DNA from: Nemopilema nomurai
Taxonomy: Eukaryota; Cnidaria; Scyphozoa; Rhizostomeae; Rhizostomatidae
Length of the DNA stretch: 64,000 nucleotides
Reading direction: 5' to 3'
NCBI GenBank assembly: GCA_003864495.1
Contig: ML133478.1
Span: 444,498 to 508,497, forward strand
Shown: positions 25,963 through 36,600 of the stretch, piece after piece
Numbering within the stretch: position 1 is the first letter of the stretch
How the letters are laid out: every line of letters begins with the position of its first letter
Program-made: the position numbers and the translations under genes
The notes under the pieces: model-generated
The model's input: the letters and a program-made list of their open reading frames with translations, nothing else
Told to the model about the DNA's origin: nothing
Database searches by the model: none

Positions 25963-28900
25963 ATTCAGATGCCAGGGGCGAAAGTGAGTAGAATAAATCA
26001 GATAAGTAGGTAGCTTTTGATTCTGAAAAGTTTTGTAAAAGCTTTTTCTTTCTTTAGTTTCTGAGGAAGCAGTTAGTATTTACATATATGCATAAGTTTC
26101 CAGGCCTAAGAACGCTTAGGTAAATTTCATAATTATAACTGATACTTTGTTTTTCTCTCTTTCTGAATTGTCTTTTTATTGTTATTGTAGTGTTGCACAC
26201 AGGTAAACATAGTTTGTTACGGAATTACCAAACATGATGAGCCTTTGTTATCTGTAAGAAGGAAACACAATTGGCAAAGTATTCTGAATCAAACATTTCC
26301 ATGGTTTTAATTGTCACTAAAAGGCAATATCATCAATTATTGGGGTTTTGGCTGCATTAGGTTTATGGAATTTTATTTTCCCAAATCAGCTTAAATTTTT
26401 ATTTCTATAGCTGTTTAGGGAAGAGTTGCTGGCCAAAAGTTTGTAAATAATTAAGGTGCTTGAACTTTGAATGACAGCAGAAAAATTATTTTGTTTGTTC
26501 TGGTTTCAACCTTTTGTTACATGTCATCTGATGGCGCTTAGTTATCATGCAGCTAGAACTTTTGTCATGTTCTGTCAGTGCAAACTGTCGTTAACATCAC
26601 TCACCCATACAGGTGCTCAAAGCTACACAACTTTGGTACTATTGAGGCTATGAATACTGAATTGATCTGTATATTGTGAATTCAATGAATATTGAAACCG
26701 TATCAAAGTCTTGATTCCATTCAATATTATATCCATATGGATATTGCGACCACTCAATATTGAACCTACAGAAATCTTGCAGTCATTGACTGATAAGAAA
26801 TTAAAGAGCTTTTTTGTTGTCCCTGCACTCATTTATTGTTTTGCTTCCACTTATTCTCAAGGCATACATGGTTCGGCAAGTGAGAAGTTGATGTAACGGC
26901 TTGTTCCACATCAAGATTGTGCGGCAAAAAGACTGTCAAGATATTCAGCAAGATTTCTTATTTACAATGAAAAACTGTACATACATGCCAGTATAAACAT
27001 TTGTTGCATAGATTACTTGGTACTGAAAGCACTAAGCAAATGAGTTTGGCTTTCTAGTATTCAACAGTGTGCAACCTACTGGCATTAGCTGTAGGATGTC
27101 AATTTAGGTTTTTTGTCAGTCGTTTTCTATTTATAGAGGTGAAACGAAAGTTTTCTTCAATCTTTGCTTTATTGTGCCTCTTCAATTGCAATGAAAACCA
27201 AATGCTATAGTCGTTTTAACATCCCAAGAAGCCTTGAATATAAATAATGTTTAAAATGTTTCAAGCCTACCCATTTTGGATGAAAAAGTATTTGCAAAAG
27301 AATCTTCTTGTCACAATTTGGAACAAGTTCCACAAAGGTGAAACATTTGTAATAATGTAACTGATATTTTCTTAGCCTATCAGTAAGATGAATTTCATGA
27401 TATCAGCGGTGGACATTACTTATGAAAATAGGGCTTGGTTTGGCTTTCAAAAAATATCTGGTGGTTCATTTGTACATGATCTACATGATGATATGGATTG
27501 AATCTTCTGGTGTATAAAAGAAATTTGAATTGAGAACAGAATAGTGTTGTAAGAAATATGCAGAGTTTCACTGGTTTTGACAAGGAAAGGAAAGGAAAGG
27601 TCCTCTTGTTTCTACTATGAGACCACAACTGCATTCTTGAAATCAGCAAAATGCATAGGAGTGGTAGAAAGGCTGTTCTTCATTGGTGCCGTCTTTGACA
27701 GTGGTGTGACACTGAACTGAAGTTCTTGTTCGGAGGTAGGGTTGTATCTTGCAATATTCCTTCAGTTTTAAGGGTTTAGATCATGCTTCTCTAAGAGGAT
27801 TTGCAACATGCCTGTCAGGAGTATTCAAGTGAAAATTGTTGAAAAATGGTCATTACTTACTCTGAGGTGTGCCCAAGAATTATGTTTATTTGTAAGGTCT
27901 CTTAGAAGGTGCTCAGTTGGGAAAGTCAACTGCAAAATTGTTCCACTTACTGAAAAATGGTTCCGAATGGTCTGAACTGGCTTTTTCCAAAGATAGCAAC
28001 TTTTAGGAGCAATGAGGTGCTTGGGTGAAAGTGAAAAAATGACTTGAAGTACTATTACTTTTGAGAATGGTTACAGAATGGTATCAAATTTGGTTGTAAA
28101 TAAAGCCTCAGCTCTTAACCATGCTTTTTCAGGATATGTTTTATTATGCTCACTATATGGATTCTTTGTAATGTATATTACAGTGTTTTATTAAAAATTG
28201 TTTGTTTATTTAGTTGTAGATAAGTTTGCCTGCATAATCGTGGTTGAAAATTCTTGACTGGTGCTCTTTTTAGAAAGGTAAAGGCATGCTTATCCTCTCA
28301 ACTCTTTTGACTTTACAGCTTTATTGAGTTGTTCAATGCCTCCTTGTACATCCAGTTTTATTTCACAGCAACATCTCAAGAGCAGAGCTGCATCTTTTGG
28401 AGCAACCCTTCATATCTTGTTCATTTCTACACCCAAATTGATACCTCAGAAAGAAAGATTCTGTTTAACTATTTTTTTGTGAATTCTAAATAGTTTTAAG
28501 CACATGCTATTAGTGTGATGAATATCGATTGTTTTTTATAAACTTTCAAGAAGTTTCATATACTTTCAAGAAGTTTTATACACTACTCTAAACCCACCCA
28601 TCAAGAGTTTCATAGATCAGGACAAAAGGACTTTGCCCCTGCTACATCAGGAGGCATCTTTATGAGTATCATCTCCTGTACTTCGTACATTTCAGGAACC
28701 TTTCTTTGGTTGTTTGATGTTCAGATCCACTTGTCACAGGAAGTGGAATTGTGGAAACAAAAAACAAGAGATTCTCAGTGGACAGAAATTGATCCAAGGT
28801 AAGGCTTCTTTTGATAAGTGTCAAAGAATCACTGGCAAGATGGCCTATTAAGTTGAAATGCCTTTGCCTATATTGTTCAAGACCAACAAAGCTATTGACT

Positions 28901-30685
28901 TTCATGAACATCTAATTTAGTAAATTAACTGTTTTCTAATATCTTTTTGTAGAATTATTGAAATTCAACAGAGAACAAAACTTCGGCTTCAAGTATCAAA
29001 ATTGAAGCTACCAGTTGTGTCATATTGAATTGCTGGATACTCCTTCTATAAAAAGTTCTCATTGATTTCCTAGTCATTGCAGACTTTCTTATAGCACATG
29101 TTTCTTTTATTCAGTTCCTGCATAAGTGACCTTTGTTTTTGCAGGTCAAATGATGTAAAATGAAGACAACACATGAACATGTGATGTTTATTAGCTTCAA
29201 GTACTAGACTTGGTAATTTTGATAGTTTTGAGAGTAATTAATTCCAGTCATTCTTTCTAAAAGAAGTTTTCTATTAGATTTACACATTTTAGCACTTCTA
29301 TGACAGTTTAGAAGCAAGGCATGAGTTTACAGCTACAACAAGGAGACAATTTAAGAGCAAAAGTAACTTTTTCATTTCTTGGATAACAGGTAGACATTCC
29401 AATACAAAAGTATAAAAGAAGTCAACCTGCAGACATTCATGGCACGTCATTTTTTCCCACTGTCGTATTTAAAGATTTCATGCAATTCACTAAGCTATAT
29501 TTTCCTCCCAATAGAATGGAAGAACAAACAATGCAAAGACTGCTACAACTAAAACTATACGCAGAAAAGACGCGGATTCGACGAAGCATCGTTTGCTGGT
29601 GTAATAAACGTTGTAAAGAATCATGAAGAGGAATGAAAAATGAACATTAGTTTAAAAAAAGAAGAAATCAGTAATGTTAAGATGGGTATTGAAAATGAAA
29701 ATGTGTACAAAAATAGAAAGCGTTCTCTTCTCCTATCTCTTTATATTATGAACATTGATTAAAGCTACGTTACGCCAGGAATTATCGAGAAAAAGTTAAA
29801 CAAGCATCTCAAGAAATTTGAAAACAAGAATTACGTCCGAACAAGTGCACATTTAAACATACTCCTCATTTTAAAACATACTAAAGCCTAATCTCACAGC
29901 AAAAGTGTCTGCGATTTCTGATCTCCATTCAACTTCACTATTGTCGTTAAATGACAAGACACACAAGACAAGTCGTTTTTATGACTTGCAACTCGAACTT
30001 CATAGCTTCTTGGGTCAAATGCTGTTTTAATCTACAATGCTGCCCTACTGGTCAGTGAAAGCTGAACTTCATTCTTCTGCTCTCCTCCTTTCCCCCGAAC
30101 TTGTGCCAACATCCCTGATCGACTGCGATTCTATCGGTATAATCAATATCGACCAATAAACGAACACCATAATCAATATCATAGTCTCAAGTCTAAAACC
30201 ACGTGACTGCATACATGGGGTGCATTCCTAATTTATTCAATGCCAAGTCACTTTGAATTGTTATACGATCCCAATTATTGCCAAATAAATCATGTGATAA
30301 AAAGTGTAGTTTAGACCTTAAGATTTATCATTATATTTCAACTCTGTAAAGAAATTATGTTTTTAATTTTTCTCCTGGATCGGTATAAAGCGGCGTTTCC
30401 GTCTCGATCATTTACGGTACTTAGATTTTCCTTTCGTATTCTTCATACTCTTCTTTTTCGTGGCTTTGATTGCGTCTGAAATTATTATTTTCCTTACATG
30501 TGGTCTTTCCAAAACTCTCTGCAGTGAAAATTTTCATAAAGTCCAGCGTGCTTGGTGGTGAAAGGGAGGGCAAGGACTCTGTTACCCACAAGTCATTGCG
30601 CCAACGCATGCTGCTCTCGACCTCTTTACAATTCAACCGCGTTGAGGAGTGAGTGGAAGAAAATCTTGACATACAAAATACCATC
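25963..30685 (+). other. Long 3' untranslated/intergenic stretch, possibly spliced
   Basis: No coding gene is supported here. Near the start GCGAAA|GTGAGT (about 25979-25990) resembles a donor. A possible untranslated exon runs from an acceptor near 28695 to a donor (ATCCAAG|GTAAG) near 28800. Further acceptor-like sites follow at about 28952 (TTTTTGTAG) and 29144 (TTTTTGCAG). AATAAA at 28099-28104 is a candidate polyadenylation signal. A 20-bp tandem duplication (ACTTTCAAGAAGTTT) lies near 28540-28582. A block at about 29360-29450 is also found downstream of the paralog. Confidence 0.45.
29361..29447. repeat. Noncoding block shared with 40975-41058
   Basis: The run from CAATTTAAG through AAAAGAAGTCAACCTGCAGACATTC aligns with 40975-41058, where the end reads AAAAGAAGTCAATATGCAGACATTG. 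Both lie about 3.4-3.7 kb after the stop codon of their own RNA-binding protein gene. The block may be a remnant of the tandem duplication (terminal exon or enhancer) or an unrelated interspersed repeat. Confidence 0.55.
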
Positions 30686-33600
30686 ATGAGCGACGAAAAG
30701 AGAAGAATCTACGTCGGCAGTCTTTCCTTTCGAACAAGTGAAGATTCACTGAGAGAACTATGTGAAAAGTATGGCAATGTCGAAGATGGTAAGTTTATAT
30801 CGGCATGATTTGTGAACTAGACACTTCACGAGCTTTGACGTGCCTAATTGACGGCTTTTATTTGAATTTTCCAACGGCTTTCTCAAAATAAAACTTGAGT
30901 CAGTATACTCCCACTGCAATAAAAAGTAGCTTTATACGAATTTCACTTGAAAGGGGACAAAAAGAGCGCAAAAACAACCGTCGTAAGTTTTGAGGAGGCG
31001 AATTTCACGAGAATGAACGTTGATTCAGTTGGCGACAAGACAAAGGCGGCCGCCTTTCCACGCTTGGCTTTCAAAATGTCAAGCCATTCAGTGCCAAAGT
31101 GTTTTTGTACGGCATGTTATTTTGCTTCTTTAGCTACATCTACTTCAGTGGGATATCTGTTCGTTATTTTCCATAACCTGCGAGGCTATACAAGCCTCTT
31201 TTCAAATTCTATTTACAACCTCCGTGAAATAATTGGCTAGGCCTAATGTTTCCAACATCAATGGAAGCAGCCCGACTTCAAAGAGCTAAGAAGTTCTTTT
31301 GCCGTTTTGGTTTTCCCAGTCACTCGGAACAGCTTTGTCAAAGAACATGACTACACTGCAATTATACTTGGCAGGTTGCTGCCAACATTGTCTTTAAACT
31401 CCATTCGAGAGATTTTCCTTGAAAAATATCTCAATTTGTCTTCTATACAATAGTGATGGAAATTGTTTTCCAATCCTGCTCTGCTTTAAAGACCAGATAA
31501 GAAATAAGGGAAATTAATGTGAAAAACTGTCAACCCAGAAATATATTTCATTATATAAAAGGGTTGGTCTGGCAGTATCAACAAGCCCCTGGATTACTCT
31601 CACATAAATTTGGTCATTTTCTTTCTTTCAACCGAGAAGCCCTGAAGAATGTATTCCCCATCTTGGCACAGAGTTACTAACATCAAACACAAGTATTGTT
31701 ACATGATTGATAGTTACTGATTTGAGAAGTCACAAACGATTTGCTTGTTATGTGTTGAAAGCAAATATATGTTTCATGTAGAAGTGAGTTAAATAGACTG
31801 TAATTATTTGGAAGGTGCACATAATTATAATTTCTTCATCTTAGTGAAAATCATCACAGACAGAGAAACTAACAGGTCCAGGGGGTTTGGTTTTGTGACT
31901 TTTGGAATGGAAGAAGAGGCCTCAGCCTGTGTTGAAGCAATTAATGGAACAGTAAGTGGTTTTATGCTTCAAAACAGCTGTTTCCATTTTTTTTACCCAG
32001 GGCTCTTAAATTTGCCGAAGAGATGACTTCAAATCAGAGTTACTTTCAAATGGATTTGCCAGCATCTTACCTTTTTCTTCAAGCTGTGAAATATGGGAAG
32101 CTGGACTTAAGAATTACTGAAGAATCAGTTGATGACTTTTTTATATTGGACAAAGTATTTATTGTTGAGTATTCGTGTGAATTGTTTTCAAGTTGTTGCT
32201 TATGGTGCCAAGACAAATTTTATTGACCACTAATTCTGTTGCCTGAAACATCAAACAAGTTTAAATTTTCTTACATAGACATGTTAAATTTATCCGAAGC
32301 TGTGACCAGGCATAAATATGAACAAACATGAATATATAACGTTAATAGAACAAAACCAGGCCTAATACAACGGCTAACATATTCGAGAGTAAAACAGCGT
32401 GGTAAGCGAGTTATCTAAGAGTCCATTGTCCAATAAGCTTCAACATAACGTAACACGTGACTACAGCAAGCATAAGATAATAATAATCATATATTCTAAT
32501 ACTCCCACTTGATGATTATAATCTATGAATATTAATGTCCAGATACGTAGCAAACATTAAGTAAATTGCGAAATTTTTGAAAAGATACTTTAGGCAGTCC
32601 TTTAGTCATAATGTCAGCTACCATTTTGTTGGTTGGACAATACGTCACTGAAATATCCTTTGACTCAATCTTTTCCCGGATGAAATGGTATGTAACATCA
32701 ATGTGCTTCGTTCTGCTATGAAACTTTGGGTTCTTAGAGAGTTCAATTGCTCCTTGGTTATCTTCCAATATACTTGTTGGTGAACTGAGATTGTGTCCAA
32801 GATCAGATAGTAGGCGACGCAACCATATAGCTTCTTGAGTAGCAAGTGAAAGGGCAACATACTCAGCTTCTGTTGTAGACTTTGCTACAGTGGCTTGTTT
32901 CTTACTGCACCAGCTGACTGTAGAGTTTCCAATTTGGAAAACATATCCTGAAGTTGAATGGCGAGTGTCAGGATCTCCAGCCCAATCCGCATCAGAGAAT
33001 CCAAATATCTCAAGGTCTTCTCCAACTGCAGAGAGCTTTAAACCAAAATTTATGGTTCCCTTCAAATATCGTAAAATGCGTTTTATTCCCATCCAGTGGT
33101 CTTTACTTGGTTTAGACATGAATCTGGATAAAATGCTGACTGCAATAGCAATATCTGGTCTTGTAGCAGTAGATAAGTATGTCAAGCATCCAATAGCCTG
33201 TTGGTATAAAGATGGATTAAAGGGCTCATCATCTTCAGAAATTCTTTCAAATCTTTTCCCAGGCTCTATTGGGGTTGATACAGGTTTACAATCCTCCATC
33301 TTGAATCTCTTTAGAACATCATCTGTGTATCTTGGCTGGCTGACAAACGTAGTCTGGTTTCTCATGTCTCTTGTGATAGACATCCCTAGAATGTAGTGAA
33401 CTTCACCTTGATCAACAATTTCAAATCTTTGACATAATAACTCTTTCTCTGACTTTAGGAAATTGGTATCATTCGATATACACAGTATATCATCCACATA
33501 GATAGCTAGGATACAAAGGTTGACTTTTCCATCTGTGGTTTCAACTTGCTTGATGTAGATACAGTTATCTGCTGTGTTCTTCTTGTATCCAGAGGAGATC

Positions 33601-36600
33601 AGGAAGCTGTCAAGAGTATTGTTCCAACAGCGGGCAGACTGTTTCAGGCCATAAATACTACGTTTCAGCTTGCAAACATGATTTGGTTTGCTTTGATCAA
33701 CGAAACCTTCAGGCTGAGACATATAAATGTCACAGTCAATTGTGCCATTTAAAAAGGCAGTCTTGACATCCATTTGATGCACTTCAAAGTTGTAAGCGTT
33801 GGCAAGAGTTAGCAATGTTCTTATTGCTGAATACTTTGCGACTGGTGCAAACACTTCTTCGTAGTCAATGCCATGGGTTTGTGAATAGCCTTGAGCTACA
33901 AGTCGGGCTTTAAATTTATCTAAACTTCCATCTTCATTTCTTTTCACTTTTAAAACCCATTTTGAACCTAGAACTTTCTGGTTTGCAGGTGGTGGAACCA
34001 GATTCCAGGTATCATTCTTGATCAATGAATTGTATTCTGAATTCATTGCATCTTTCCATTGAGTTGAATGTTCACTGTTCAATGCCTCTTCTATTGTTCT
34101 TGGCTCATTATTTCCCTCACAATTGGATCTGTCATAAGGCATTCATCAGTGCGAAATCTTGCAGGAACCTTTGTCTGTCTTTTAGGTTCCAGATTCCTAA
34201 CTTGCTCCATAAAATGTTCCTCATACGTTGCTCCCACTGGTTGTGCATTTCTTGCAAGTTCCTCAGCTAGTTCATGCTGATCTTCAGTAGTAGGTTCAGT
34301 AGTATCATCTGCGACTTCATCATCATCTTCAACATTGTTGAATTCATGAAAAACAATTTCTTTGTCTTGTTTTGATTCATTGAAGTCATGGAATTTATCT
34401 TCAAAAAATAATACATTCCGGCTCCTCATAAAACGCTTAGAGTTCAAATCAATTAGTTTGTAGCCTTTCGTTCCTTCTGGGTATCCGACAAAAATTGCCT
34501 GTAGAGCCTTCTGATCAAGTTTACGCCGCTGACTTTCAGGAACATGCACAAAAGTTAAGCAGCCAAAGACTCTAAGATTTGAGACATCTGGTTTCTTTTT
34601 GAACCAACATTCGTAAGGTGTTGTCTTCTTCAAAGCTGCAGTTGGACTTCTGTTGTGGAGGTACACTGCTGTACTCACTGCTTCTGCCCAATATTGTTGT
34701 GGCAATTTAGCATGAGATAGCATTGAACGTGCAGCTTCAATAATAGTGCGGTTCAGTCTTTCTGCAACACCGTTTTGTTCTGGACAGTATGGATTTGTCA
34801 GCTCATGAATTATTCCTCTCTCCTTGCAAAATTCAGTAAAGGCCTTTGAAGTATATTCACCTCCATTGTCAGTCCTAAGTGCTTTCACTTTACATCCTGT
34901 CTGATTTGCAACTAAAGTCACAAATTCTTTGAACTTGGTTATAACTTCATCTTTTGATTTGATGAAATATGCAAATGCATATCTGGAGCAGTCATCAACG
35001 AATGTTAAAATGTATCTGCTTCCCCCAAGTGATTCAACATTCATTGGTCCACAGACATCACTGTGAATTGTTTCCAATAGTTCTGTTGCTCTATGTGCAC
35101 TCTTCTTTGGAAAAGGAATTCTTGACATTTTTCCTAATGCACATGCTTCACACTGACCATCAAACATTGTATCAGAATGTTCAAGTCCTTCCACAAGCTG
35201 TTTATTTATCAATTGATTCAAGTATACATGGTTCAAATGTCCATATCTGCAGTGCCATCTTCTCATTGTTCCTTTATTGGGCACATCTGTAAGACTCGCA
35301 AATTCTGGAGAATTCACACGATAGAGCTTTCTATCAATAATATAGCCTAAAGTGAGCTTCAGGCCATCTTTCAACACAGTACATTTATCCTTGTCAAATG
35401 TAACTGTGGCACCCATCTGTGCCATTGCAGGCACTGAAATCAAATTCTTAGCCAATTCTGGAACATATAGAGTGTTATGTAATACTAGCACTGCTGAATT
35501 ATCTCCATCACAACAGGTAAGTTTTACTTTACCCTCGCCATATGCAAAAATAACTGTGTCATCGCCAAGATGTATTTCCATTGGTTTCTTATAACCAATA
35601 AAATCAAGTAAAATGCCTTTCTCATATGTCATGTGTTTGGATGCAGCACTATCAATATACCATCCATCAGATTGCTCACCTTTTGTAGAAGAAATAAGTC
35701 CCATCTCTTGAAAATCGATTGACTGGATCACTTTGGCATTATTTGCAGCCTCTTGTGGGTGCTTCTCTTCCACAATATGTGAATATGCTGTTTTTCTTTT
35801 ATTCATGGGACAATTCTTGACAATATGTCCGAATTCCTGGCATTTGAAACATCTAGGCCCTTTCAAGTCCTCGTGACGGCCATGTTGATTTCGCTGTTGT
35901 TGTCGTGGCTCACGTGGTCCTCCTCTTCGCGAGTGAGAATCACCTCGAAATATAGCACCATTTCCACGAGAATATCTTTCACGGTTGGAAAGAAACAAAG
36001 CATCGTTCCCAGAATTATTTTGCTTCTCATTCTTATCCTTACGCTTCATAAATTCCTCAATAAGCGATCCTTTGATATTGTCCCAGTCGAGATCCTCAAT
36101 ATTTCTTGCGTTAAGACTTGAGATAAAATTTTCGTATGAATCTGGAAGGCTTCCGAGGACAACAGTGGCAAATTTTCTTGGTGAAATGTCCTCCTTTAAT
36201 TCTCGTAATTGCTCAGCCAAGGACGTCATGTACGTAAGGTGTTCCATTAAATCTTCGCCTTCTTTCATACTTGCGGCATAAAATTTCCGATTTAGACGAA
36301 CGACCTGCGCAACTGAAATAAATTCAAATTGCTGCTGTAAAGTGTTCCATGCAATGCTCGGGCTCGTTGTGGACATAATATGTACCTGCAGATTTTTAGA
36401 AACACTTAAAGCAATCAAGGAATATGCTTTGTCCGATCGAAGTCGGAAAGCATTCCTTACGGCAACAGACTCATCACTTCCCGGAGTTTCCTCTGTGCCC
36501 AGGGCAAAGCCCCATAATCCACGTTCCATCAACACAAGTTTCATGTTATATTTCCAGCTTTGATAGTTTGTACCGTTAAGAGGTTCAATTTTCGTAATTT

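Noticed and set aside
25169..25987. Long open frames overlapping the glycine-rich tail of paralog A (second plus frame, and minus strand 25478-25948)
   Set aside because: They are shadows of the GGN/GGY repeat. Their Val/Glu/Met or His/Leu composition is an out-of-frame reading of low-complexity codons.
34100..34130. Programmed minus-one frameshift signal in the copia overlap (GGGAAAT)
   Set aside because: The heptamer-like run is not in the register needed for minus-one slippage relative to the integrase frame, and no downstream stem is evident.
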